This document shows, in pieces, positions 9,600 through 17,127 of a DNA stretch of 64,000 nt (its first letter is position 1; every line of letters starts with the position of its first letter). The stretch comes from Calditrichia bacterium. Lineage in GTDB: Bacteria > Calditrichota > Calditrichia > RBG-13-44-9 > J075. The translations under genes and the position numbers were made by a program. Location of the stretch: the NCBI GenBank assembly GCA_028284905.1, contig JANQQU010000043.1, positions 372,001 to 436,000 of the forward strand, read 5' to 3'. The notes beneath the pieces are model-generated. The model saw only the letters and a program-made list of their open reading frames with translations, ran no database searches and was not told the DNA's origin.

Positions 9600-9657
9600 C
9601 CTCCGTCGCAACGGAAAATCGTTTGCGCTGGAGGCCGGTGGCGCGTATATTCCACCG
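9600..9657 (+). promoter_or_regulatory. Tandem imperfect hairpins upstream of yicC
   Basis: The first hairpin pairs CCTCC (9600-9604) with GGAGG (9630-9634) and CGCAACG with CGTTTGCG (one bulge). The second pairs CGGTGG (9636-9641) with CCACCG (9652-9657). They lie 50-110 bases before the yicC start, so they would sit in its leader if the promoter is further upstream. No known riboswitch class is recognised. Confidence 0.35.
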
Positions 9658-9707
9658 CCGAAAAAAGTGTATCGGCAAACGTTCATGAAAGTCCATAGGA
9701 AGCAGTG

Positions 9708-10595
9708 ATGACAAAGCAAATTTACAGTATGACCGGTTTTTCGACCGAGAGAATTCAATTTCAGGAGAGTGAATTAACTTGCGAAATCCGCTCGTTAAAC
9801 TCCCGATTCCTCGAGATTAATGCGAAACTACCTTACGGAATGAAGGCCCTGGAAGATAATGTGAAATCCTGGATTCGCAGCCGCCTGGATCGGGGTAAAA
9901 TAAACTGCGTGATCAGTTATGAAACGACCGAACAATTATTGCAGACCCTTAAGCTCAACAAGGGCGCATTATCAATGTATACTGAACTGCTTGAGGAAAT
10001 TCGCAGTCAAACCGGCATCAACACTCCTGTGCAGCTTTCCGATCTACTTTTCTTCAAAGACATCTTTACGCCGGATGATAGCGGGCTGATCAACGACGAA
10101 TTTGAAGCCGCGTTGGAAAAGCTTGTTAACAATACCCTGGATCGCTTGAATACAACGCGCTCTCAGGAGGGAGGAAATCTTCGGCGGGATTTGGAAGAGC
10201 GCCTGAAAACCATCGAAACGCTGAATGAAGAAATTAAGGAAATGTCGAAAGACAATGCCCGCATCGAATTTGAAAAATTACATCAACGGTTGATTTCCCT
10301 GATCGGCGAGCAGAAAGTTGATGTGAATCGTCTGGAGCAGGAACTGGCCCTTATATCCGATCGTGTAGATATCAATGAAGAAACGGTTCGAATGGATAGC
10401 CATATTGGCCTATTCCGGAAAAATCTGGAGCAGGGTTCTCCAATCGGAAAAAAACTCAATTTTATGCTGCAGGAAATGCATCGGGAAGCGAATACGATCT
10501 CAACCAAAAATACATTGATTGGTATTAGTCATCGTATTGTTCAGGTCAAAGAAGAGATTGAAAGAATGCGGGAGCAGGTGCAAAATATCGAGTGA
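9708..10595 (+). CDS. yicC: YicC family endoribonuclease
   Basis: YicC-family proteins are stress-related endoribonucleases acting on small RNAs and mRNAs in the cytosol. The ATG at 9708 is preferred over an overlapping GTG at 9705, since AGGAAG lies five bases upstream of the ATG. The N-terminal YSMTGFSTER and the EIRSLNSRFLEINAKLP segment are the YicC_N signature. The C-terminal region (DUF1732) ends with GKKLNFMLQEMHREANTISTK and a helix VKEEIERMREQVQNIE, both hallmarks. At 295 aa it is of normal length. It is followed by gmk after 121 bases, the usual yicC-gmk pairing across bacteria. Confidence 0.95.
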   Translation: MTKQIYSMTGFSTERIQFQESELTCEIRSLNSRFLEINAKLPYGMKALEDNVKSWIRSRLDRGKINCVISYETTEQLLQTLKLNKGALSMYTELLEEIRSQTGINTPVQLSDLLFFKDIFTPDDSGLINDEFEAALEKLVNNTLDRLNTTRSQEGGNLRRDLEERLKTIETLNEEIKEMSKDNARIEFEKLHQRLISLIGEQKVDVNRLEQELALISDRVDINEETVRMDSHIGLFRKNLEQGSPIGKKLNFMLQEMHREANTISTKNTLIGISHRIVQVKEEIERMREQVQNIE

Positions 10596-10716
10596 TTTCT
10601 CTAATATGTTTATGATTGTAACGATTCTCGTAAGTTAGCTTGCTGAATCTCGCAATACAGGCTTCTATTTTTCCGCGGTTCATTAGTATATATTATCCAC
10701 TTTTAAGTATAGATCG

Positions 10717-11292
10717 ATGCATATGAGCGAAAGTCAAAAAACACAACCTCGCCTCGTTGTCCTTTCTGCGCCTTCCGGTGCCGGAAAGTCCACAATCTGC
10801 AAATTGTTGGTAGAACAAAACCCAATGTTTCGGATATCCATTTCAGCAACCACCCGGGCGCCACGTCCATACGAAACAGACGGTGTACATTATTACTTCC
10901 TGGAAGAAGCGGATTTCTTCCGGAAAGTGGAAGAAGGCGATTTCCTGGAGCACGAAAATGTGCACGGCAAGTATTATGGCACGCTAAGAAGTACCGTTAA
11001 TGAAGGCCTTGCAAACGGATTTACTATTTTGCTGGATATTGACGTGAACGGAGGGTTGGAAATCAAACGAAATTATCCGGATGCGTTGTTGATTTTTATT
11101 AAGCCGCCGTCAATGAATGAATTACAACGACGCCTGGAAGATCGTAAAAGTGAATCTGCAGAAATGATCGCCAAACGTCTGGAGCGTCTGCCGCTGGAGT
11201 ATGAAAAAGCAGAAAAATTTGATGTTGTTGTTGTCAACGATGATCTGGAAAAAGCTGTTCGGGAAATAGAATCAATTATTAAAAATCATTAA
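10717..11292 (+). CDS. gmk: Guanylate kinase
   Basis: Gmk phosphorylates GMP to GDP with ATP. The 191-aa protein starts with the P-loop SAPSGAGKST. GMP-binding residues lie in SATTRAPRPYETDGVHYYF and the EHENVHGKYYGT segment, followed by LLDIDVNGG and IFIKPPSMNELQRRLEDR (lid). The start is uncertain: ATG at 10717 and ATG at 10723 are both possible, and neither has a strong ribosome site. It is followed after 12 bases by coaBC. In many bacteria rpoZ (omega) lies between gmk and coaBC; here there is no room for it. GuaB, upstream in this window, feeds the same GMP-GDP route. Confidence 0.97.
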   Translation: MHMSESQKTQPRLVVLSAPSGAGKSTICKLLVEQNPMFRISISATTRAPRPYETDGVHYYFLEEADFFRKVEEGDFLEHENVHGKYYGTLRSTVNEGLANGFTILLDIDVNGGLEIKRNYPDALLIFIKPPSMNELQRRLEDRKSESAEMIAKRLERLPLEYEKAEKFDVVVVNDDLEKAVREIESIIKNH

Positions 11293-11304
11293 CAGCAGGG
11301 ATGT

Positions 11305-12519
11305 ATGTTTCCTAGCAAACTGCTTGAAAAAAAACGCATTCTGGTTGGCATTACAGGAGGTATTGCCGCTTATAAAGCCTGCCTTTTTATTCGTCATCTG
11401 GTCACTGCCGGTGCAGAAGTGCGCGCGATGATGACCGCCAGTGCCGAGAAGTTTATCACCCCACTCACCATAGAATCACTCTGCCGTTATCCGGTATACC
11501 GGGATTTATTTCCGGAAAATCAGTTTGCTGCTACCCATCATATAGAACTGGCGGATTGGGCGGATGCTGCGGTTATCATTCCTGCGACGGCCAATATTAT
11601 TGGAAAGACGGCGAATGGTATTGGGGACGATTTTTTCTCTACAAACATGTTAGCTTTGCATTGTCCGATTTTATTCGCACCAGCAATGAACAGCAATATG
11701 TGGAAAAACGCTGCCGTGCAAAGAAATATTGCCTTTTTGAAATCCGACGGATATTTTATCTGTGATCCGGAAGAAGGATTCCTCGCAGAAGGGTATTCCG
11801 GTGTCGGGCGCCTGGCGCGTATGGAATATGTTCTACAGCATCTTTACCGGGCGATACATCCCGGCGGGCAGGCATCCCTCCAGGGAAAGACAGTGATGAT
11901 TACGGCGGGCGGCACCAGGGAATTTCTCGACCCGGTACGAATGCTTACCAATCGTTCCAGTGGTAAAATGGGCTTTGCCCTCGCCTGGGAAGCGTTTGCC
12001 CGCGGTGCAAAGGTCATCCTCGTTCATGGACCGGGAAATATTTCACCGCCGGTTGGTGTAAAAAATATCTCGGTAGTTTCCGCTGAAGATATGTATCAAG
12101 TGGTTGACGAGAATTTTGCTGACTGTGATATTTTTATCAGCGCGGCAGCAGTTGCGGATTATCGTCCGGATGCCTTTTCGAAAGACAAAATCAAAAAGGG
12201 AAAAGGACCAATGAACATTCCAATGCAGCGGACGAAAGATATCCTGCAAACAATGGGGGAGCGGAAAGCGGCACATCAGAAGTTGATCGGTTTTGCTGTT
12301 GAAACTGTTGATCCGGAGGAAAATGCCCGGAAGAAGCTGCGTAAGAAACAGCTCGATATGATCGTCCTGAATAACCCGCACGTTAAAGGGGCAGCCTTTG
12401 AGGGGGATACCAATCAGGTGACGCTGATAACTGAAAAAGATTCGCAGCCGGTCGAAATGGGATACAAGATTGATATTGCCAGAGAAATCCTTGAGGCAGT
12501 GATTGCAGGGGAGAAATAA
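11305..12519 (+). CDS. coaBC: Bifunctional phosphopantothenoylcysteine decarboxylase / phosphopantothenate-cysteine ligase
   Basis: CoaBC makes 4'-phosphopantetheine for coenzyme A: the ligase half joins 4'-phosphopantothenate and cysteine, the FMN-dependent half decarboxylates the product. The decarboxylase domain (residues 1-185) has GITGGIAAYKA, the active-site histidine in THHIELADWAD, and PAMNSNMW. The ligase domain follows with ITAGGTREFLDPVRMLTNRSSGKMG (nucleotide site), AAAVADYRP, the lysines of KDKIKKGKGPM, and IGFAVET. At 404 aa it has the expected fused length. The ATG lies close behind gmk (12-base gap) with AGCAGGGATGT-type weak spacing. The following gene begins one base after its stop, so translation may be coupled. 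Confidence 0.97.
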   Translation: MFPSKLLEKKRILVGITGGIAAYKACLFIRHLVTAGAEVRAMMTASAEKFITPLTIESLCRYPVYRDLFPENQFAATHHIELADWADAAVIIPATANIIGKTANGIGDDFFSTNMLALHCPILFAPAMNSNMWKNAAVQRNIAFLKSDGYFICDPEEGFLAEGYSGVGRLARMEYVLQHLYRAIHPGGQASLQGKTVMITAGGTREFLDPVRMLTNRSSGKMGFALAWEAFARGAKVILVHGPGNISPPVGVKNISVVSAEDMYQVVDENFADCDIFISAAAVADYRPDAFSKDKIKKGKGPMNIPMQRTKDILQTMGERKAAHQKLIGFAVETVDPEENARKKLRKKQLDMIVLNNPHVKGAAFEGDTNQVTLITEKDSQPVEMGYKIDIAREILEAVIAGEK

Positions 12520-12520
12520 T

Positions 12521-13198
12521 ATGAGCCGGGAAGTCTTCGATAAATTAAACGGTTTTCTGAACTGGTATCAGGACTTATATGGTAAGGAATGGTTCGTCCG
12601 TAATGGCGACATTCTAGCTGCCATTCGCAATGGCGAAATTGGTTTGTCTCCGCTGCAAGTGTTTAAAGGACGTATTCAGGATTGTCAAAAGTGTTCGCTG
12701 GGAAAAACCCGGAAAAATTTTGTGTTCGGTCATGGTAATGAAAACGCTGATATCATGTTTATCGGGGAGGCGCCCGGTCATGAAGAGGACATGAAGGGTT
12801 TGCCCTTTGTAGGGAAATCCGGACAATTGCTCAATCAAATGCTGGAGAAAATCACCCTGAAGCGTGAGGATGTCTTCATTGCTAATATTCTGAAGTGCCG
12901 GCCGCCTAATAATCGCGATCCGTTGCCGGAAGAAGTCAGCACTTGTATTCCATATCTTCACAAGCAAATAGAGATGGTGCAGCCGAAAGTTCTAATTGCA
13001 CTCGGTAGAGTTGCAGCGCAAAATTTGTTGAAATCGCAGGAAAGTTTAACACGCTTAAGAAATAGATCCTGGCAATATCAAAATATTCCCTTGATCGTTA
13101 CTTTCCACCCCGCCTATATTTTAAGAAATATGAGCGCACTGGATGATGGTGTTAATGACCTGAAGCTGGCCATTGCCCAATATGAAAAAGTTCGTTAA
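12521..13198 (+). CDS. Family 4-like uracil-DNA glycosylase (iron-sulfur)
   Basis: The enzyme removes uracil from DNA to start base-excision repair. The ATG at 12521 (225 aa) has GGGGAG eight bases upstream, inside the end of coaBC. About 45 N-terminal residues precede the catalytic fold. Cysteines in DCQKCSLGKTR (C-x2-C), ILKCRPPNNRDPLP and STCIPYL match the four ligands of the 4Fe-4S cluster of family 4/5 enzymes. The uracil-binding motif GEAPGHEED and the C-terminal FHPAYILRN motif place it in family 4. An amino-terminal extension resembling the one in this gene is also seen in fusions with DNA polymerase-like domains, but no such domain is present here. Confidence 0.93.
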   Translation: MSREVFDKLNGFLNWYQDLYGKEWFVRNGDILAAIRNGEIGLSPLQVFKGRIQDCQKCSLGKTRKNFVFGHGNENADIMFIGEAPGHEEDMKGLPFVGKSGQLLNQMLEKITLKREDVFIANILKCRPPNNRDPLPEEVSTCIPYLHKQIEMVQPKVLIALGRVAAQNLLKSQESLTRLRNRSWQYQNIPLIVTFHPAYILRNMSALDDGVNDLKLAIAQYEKVR

Positions 13199-13269
13199 AT
13201 CTTGATTCTAAGATTGACTGTTTAACGATAAAATTCGTTTAATAAAAATCATTAATAGAAGGACCCGGT

Positions 13270-14688
13270 ATGGCAAGAAAGTCGAAAAAGACGCCATCAG
13301 ATGAAGCGTTACAGTTTGGCGGAAAATTGCCGCCACAGGCAGTCGACGTGGAAAGATATATCCTTGGCGCAATTTTGCTCGATAAAGAAGCGGTGGCAGT
13401 AGCGCTGGAGGAAATGGAAGAAATCTACTTTTACCGGGATGCGCATCGCCAAATTTTTGAGGCAATGCTTTTACTCTATCGAAAAAATGAACCGATAGAC
13501 TTAATTACCCTGACCCAGGAACTCCAAAAGATGGAAATCCTTGAGGCTGTCGGCGGCGCCCACTATCTAGCCGAATTAGCTTCAGCAATTCCTTCTGCTG
13601 CCAATATTGAATATCATATCCAAATTGTTAAAGAAAAGGGGCAATTGCGCCGCCTTATCCGTTCTTGCAACGACATCCTGAAAGATGCCTATGATAGTCA
13701 GGCGGATGTTGAAGGCGTAATGAGTAAAGCGCAGCAGGAAATTTTTGATTTATTGAAAGATCAAAAGAAGAAGACTTATCAGGACATTAATTCGGTGCTG
13801 AACGAGACATTTGCGGAAATCGAACGATTACATCATCTTGACCATACTGGTATTATCGGAGTACCTTCCGGATATAGCGACCTGGATGGCATGACGGCCG
13901 GTTTTCAGAAAGGCGACCTCATTATTCTTGCCGGACGACCGTCCATGGGGAAAACAGCTTTCTGTTTGAATCTGGCCCGGAATGCAGCCATCGAAGGTGG
14001 GTTTGGTATTGGCATCTTTAGCTTGGAAATGAGTGCGATGCAATTGGTGCAAAGGATGCTTTGCGCGGAAGCAGAAATCGATTCCCAGCGCCTTCGTACC
14101 GGCCGGCTCCGTGAAGATGAATGGCCGAAATTGTCCCGAAAAGCCGGTGTGCTGGCAGAATCTCCAATTTTTATCGATGATACTGCTGGCCTGGATGTCT
14201 TGAAGCTGAGTGCGCGTGCCCGGCGAATGGTGTTGGAACAAAATGTTGGTTGTATTATCGTCGATTACATGCAGTTGATGGAGGCCCCAAAAGGTTTTGA
14301 TAACCGTCAGCAGGAGATCTCTTTTATTTCCCGTTCCCTGAAAGGATTGGCGAAACAGCTGGACGTGCCGGTGATATCTCTTTCCCAGCTTTCCCGTGCG
14401 GTAGAATCCCGCCCGGATAAACGACCGATGCTCTCGGACTTGCGTGAGAGTGGGGCCATTGAGCAGGATGCCGATCTGGTGATGTTTGTTTACCGGGAAG
14501 AGTTCTACATTAAAGATCATGATGACCCTCGTTTTGCCGAAGTGGAAAATATGGCGGAAATTATTGTCGGTAAGCACCGTAATGGCGCGGTGGGAACGGT
14601 AAAACTGACCTTCCAGAAAAACTTTGCAAAATTCCTCAATTACATGTCAGACGATTCTGCCGGCTTCGGCCAATCCGTGGAGTTTTAA
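13270..14688 (+). CDS. dnaB: Replicative DNA helicase DnaB
   Basis: DnaB is the hexameric 5'-3' helicase at the replication fork. The 472-aa protein has a normal plan: an N-terminal helical domain (PPQAVDVERYILGAILLD to about residue 120), a linker, and a RecA-like C-terminal domain with Walker A GRPSMGKTAF, Walker B CIIVDYMQLM, and the DnaB motifs SLKGLAKQLDVPVISLSQLSR and DKRPMLSDLRESGAIEQDADLVMFVYR. No intein is present. The ATG at 13270 has AGAAGGA upstream. The next gene starts with GTG directly after its TAA, so the two are cotranscribed. Confidence 0.98.
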   Translation: MARKSKKTPSDEALQFGGKLPPQAVDVERYILGAILLDKEAVAVALEEMEEIYFYRDAHRQIFEAMLLLYRKNEPIDLITLTQELQKMEILEAVGGAHYLAELASAIPSAANIEYHIQIVKEKGQLRRLIRSCNDILKDAYDSQADVEGVMSKAQQEIFDLLKDQKKKTYQDINSVLNETFAEIERLHHLDHTGIIGVPSGYSDLDGMTAGFQKGDLIILAGRPSMGKTAFCLNLARNAAIEGGFGIGIFSLEMSAMQLVQRMLCAEAEIDSQRLRTGRLREDEWPKLSRKAGVLAESPIFIDDTAGLDVLKLSARARRMVLEQNVGCIIVDYMQLMEAPKGFDNRQQEISFISRSLKGLAKQLDVPVISLSQLSRAVESRPDKRPMLSDLRESGAIEQDADLVMFVYREEFYIKDHDDPRFAEVENMAEIIVGKHRNGAVGTVKLTFQKNFAKFLNYMSDDSAGFGQSVEF

Positions 14689-15561
14689 GTGAGCGATCTT
14701 TTTGATGGCCAGCTACCGGCAATGCTAAAATTGCTGGACGATGATAATGCGGAAATCCAGAAGCTTCTCAGGGAAAATATTCTCCGCCAGGCGATAGCGG
14801 TGATCCTGGAAAAAGATCTATTGCTAAAGCAGTTGGAAAAACCCGATGCAAATCGATTACGGGGCTTTTTGCGTGAGTTACACATTCCAATTGTCACCCA
14901 GGCAATTAAATCGCTCTTAGATGCAAAAATGGATGACATTGATCTGGAAAACGGCGCAATGATTCTTTCCTACTGGTTTGATCCTGATACTTCCTGTACC
15001 TCTCAAAAGCTTCACCTAGATATGCTTGCTGACGATATTGACGCCATACTGCCGGAGAATGCTGCCGCAATCGATGTTATTGGGCATATGAGTAATTATC
15101 TTTTCGCGAAGAAGTTCTTTCGGGGGAATACAAGCGATTATTATAATCCGGGAAATTCAATTCTGCATCGAATCCTTGAAACGGGGCAGGGGATTCCCAT
15201 TTCTTTATCGATGCTCTATATGCTCATCGCCCGCCGCTTAAGAGTGCCAATCTATGGCGTTGGCGTTCCGGGACATTTTATCGTGAAATATGATGATGGG
15301 AAAGAAGAGATCTTTTTTGATCCCTATAATAAAGGCCGGGTGTTCACGAGGGCGCATTGCCAGGATTTGCTAATGCAGCTTAATGTGGAGGACCCGGAAG
15401 CTATTTTGGCTGGTTGCACTAATCTGGATATGCTGGCCCGAATGCTGCGAAACCTGCATATGATTTATACTTCTCATTCTGCGGAAAAAGAAAAGGCGAA
15501 GGAGGTAAAGTCTTTTCTGTCTCTGTTTGAGGCCGTGAGTGCCCGGGACAGAACCCGCTAG
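14689..15561 (+). CDS. SirB1 family transglutaminase-like protein
   Basis: The GTG start at 14689 abuts the dnaB stop, and the ribosome site would lie in the dnaB end (CCGTGGAG). The 290-aa protein has a helical N-terminal part and a SirB1/transglutaminase-like fold (about residues 95-230): FFRGNTSDYYNPGNSILHRI, GIPISLSMLYMLIARRL, PIYGVGVPGHFIVKY and FFDPYNKGRVF. The transglutaminase histidine (GHFIVK) and aspartate (FDPYN) positions are kept, but the cysteine is replaced in GIPISLS, as is usual in this family, so enzymatic activity is doubtful. The biological role is unknown. Confidence 0.85.
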   Translation: MSDLFDGQLPAMLKLLDDDNAEIQKLLRENILRQAIAVILEKDLLLKQLEKPDANRLRGFLRELHIPIVTQAIKSLLDAKMDDIDLENGAMILSYWFDPDTSCTSQKLHLDMLADDIDAILPENAAAIDVIGHMSNYLFAKKFFRGNTSDYYNPGNSILHRILETGQGIPISLSMLYMLIARRLRVPIYGVGVPGHFIVKYDDGKEEIFFDPYNKGRVFTRAHCQDLLMQLNVEDPEAILAGCTNLDMLARMLRNLHMIYTSHSAEKEKAKEVKSFLSLFEAVSARDRTR

Positions 15562-15573
15562 GAATCATTCCGT

Positions 15574-15924
15574 TTAAATCAAACTTTCAATTTTGGCAAT
15601 GAGTTGTTTCGGCATAACCGGCTTTTTGAGGTAGCCGTCTGCACCACTGATCTCACTGATGCTGTCATCGCCGGTAAGCATGATCACCTTGGAAGGTAAT
15701 TGTCGTTTACGGATTTCCGCTAACACCTGCTGGCCGGATATATCCGGAAGATTCAGGTCCAGGAAAATCAATTGGGGTTTATGGGTAAGTGCATTGCGCA
15801 GGCCGTCCATACCATTGTATGCTGTATAAATTTCAGCATCATCAAAATGGATATCCAACATGGATTCAACCCCATCTACCAAATTCTCATTATCATCAAT
15901 AATCAATATACTTAGATCACTCAT
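15574..15924 (-). CDS. Receiver-only response regulator
   Basis: A 116-aa stand-alone phosphoacceptor domain. The ATG at 15924 is chosen because GAGGAG lies nine bases upstream; an in-frame TTG at 16026, right after the epimerase stop, would add an unlikely 34 residues. The receiver landmarks are complete: acidic pair in ILIIDDNE, phosphoacceptor aspartate in LIFLDLNLPDISG, threonine in VIMLTGDD and lysine in GYLKKPV. There is no DNA-binding or enzymatic output domain, so it must act through partner proteins. No histidine kinase gene lies nearby. It follows the epimerase gene after about 100 bases. Confidence 0.9.
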   Translation of the reverse strand: MSDLSILIIDDNENLVDGVESMLDIHFDDAEIYTAYNGMDGLRNALTHKPQLIFLDLNLPDISGQQVLAEIRKRQLPSKVIMLTGDDSISEISGADGYLKKPVMPKQLIAKIESLI

Positions 15925-16026
15925 TACCAGCATCTCCTCTTGCAGTAATAATTGAAACCCGGACTGCAAGCGCGAACTTACAATCCGGGTAAAAGTTTCA
16001 AGGCTTTCCGGTCCGATGTTGATCAA

Positions 16027-16947
16027 CTACATCTTGTCGCGGAAAAAATCTACGGTACGTTCCAAACCGGTCTTGATATCTACTGTCGGCTCCCAGCCCA
16101 ATTCTTCCTGAATACGGGCGGCTGTCAGCACGCTGCGGAGCTGTTCGCCGGGCTGTGCATCAGCGTGAACTTCTTCAACATCATAATCCATTTTGCTTGC
16201 GATTGTGCGGAAGAGCGTATTGACATCAGTTTCGATGCCAGTGCCGATGTTGTAAATACGATTGTCGCCACCAGTAAGCGCCAGTTCGTTTGCTTTAACG
16301 ACGTCGCCAACAAAGACGTAGTCGCGGGTCTGGGTACCTTCACCATTAATGCGCGGTTGCTCTTTTCTAAGCATGCGCTGGCTGAAGATTGCTACAACGC
16401 CAGCTTCGCCGTGCGGATTCTGCCGGGGACCGTAAACGTTGGCATAACGCAGGATGGTATAATTTAAACCATACACATGATTATAGAAGAAGAGATACTT
16501 CTCCGTTGTCAGTTTGGTGATGCCATACGGAGAAAGCGGGCGATTGGGATGTTCCTCATCGGCCGGAAAATAATCCTGCTCACCGTAAATTGCCCCGCCA
16601 GTAGAAGCGAAAATTACTTTCTTAACTTTGTATTTAACGCAGTTCTGGAGGATGTTCAAACCACCAATAACGTTCACATTGGCATCATATGCGGGATCCG
16701 CTACAGATTTCCGCACATCCATTTGCGCGGCATGGTGATTGACAATGTCCGGCTTTTCGGCTTCAAAAACATTTTTCAAAGCTTCGTCGCAAATATCCAT
16801 TTCATAAAACTTCGCAGCCGCCGGAATATTTTCCTTCTGGCCGGAAATCATATTATCTACAATAACAACCTCGTGTCCGAGCTCCAGGTAGCGGTCGGCA
16901 ATATTGGATGCGATAAATCCCGCACCGCCGGTGATTAATACTTTCAT
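16027..16947 (-). CDS. NAD-dependent epimerase/dehydratase (UDP-glucose 4-epimerase-like)
   Basis: A 306-aa extended short-chain dehydrogenase likely acting on a nucleotide sugar for surface polysaccharide. The Rossmann motif GGAGFIAS is at residues 7-14, VDNMISG marks the end of strand 2, HHAAQMDVRKSV the NAD-contact region, ASTGGAIYG carries the catalytic Ser/Thr, and Y141-G-I-T-K145 is the active-site pair. RYANVYGPRQ and EELGWEP are typical of the GalE-like/sugar epimerase branch. Exact substrate (glucose/galactose or an N-acetyl or uronic form) cannot be read from sequence. The start at 16947 follows AGGAGAATTAGGG. Gene context (response regulator, barrel protein) gives no further clue. 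Confidence 0.9.
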   Translation of the reverse strand: MKVLITGGAGFIASNIADRYLELGHEVVIVDNMISGQKENIPAAAKFYEMDICDEALKNVFEAEKPDIVNHHAAQMDVRKSVADPAYDANVNVIGGLNILQNCVKYKVKKVIFASTGGAIYGEQDYFPADEEHPNRPLSPYGITKLTTEKYLFFYNHVYGLNYTILRYANVYGPRQNPHGEAGVVAIFSQRMLRKEQPRINGEGTQTRDYVFVGDVVKANELALTGGDNRIYNIGTGIETDVNTLFRTIASKMDYDVEEVHADAQPGEQLRSVLTAARIQEELGWEPTVDIKTGLERTVDFFRDKM

Positions 16948-17127
16948 CCCTAATTCTCCTTTTAATTAAATAGCTGAGAAAACCATTTTCACATAATTTC
17001 ATCTACAGAATTAACAGTTGCGCTATAAATATAGGATAATTTACAGCAAAAAATTTACCTGTATCACATTTGCAAATTGCGCTTCTGAAACCATGGAAAA
17101 GGCACTTCCAGTATTTATCATACGACG

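Larger units (their letters stand above)
9379..9707. other. Divergent intergenic region between glgP and yicC
   Basis: The 329 bases hold no convincing gene. They should contain promoters for both directions. Structure seen: a 7-bp palindrome at 9509-9528 and two imperfect hairpins just upstream of yicC (9600-9634 and 9636-9657). Confidence 0.6.

Noticed and set aside
13828-14577. A 249-codon open frame opposite dnaB
   Set aside because: dnaB is intact and highly conserved on the plus strand; the antisense frame shows no domain and has an amino-acid composition typical of shadow frames.
16477-16938. A 153-codon open frame opposite the epimerase
   Set aside because: It lies wholly within a conserved SDR gene and has no recognisable features.
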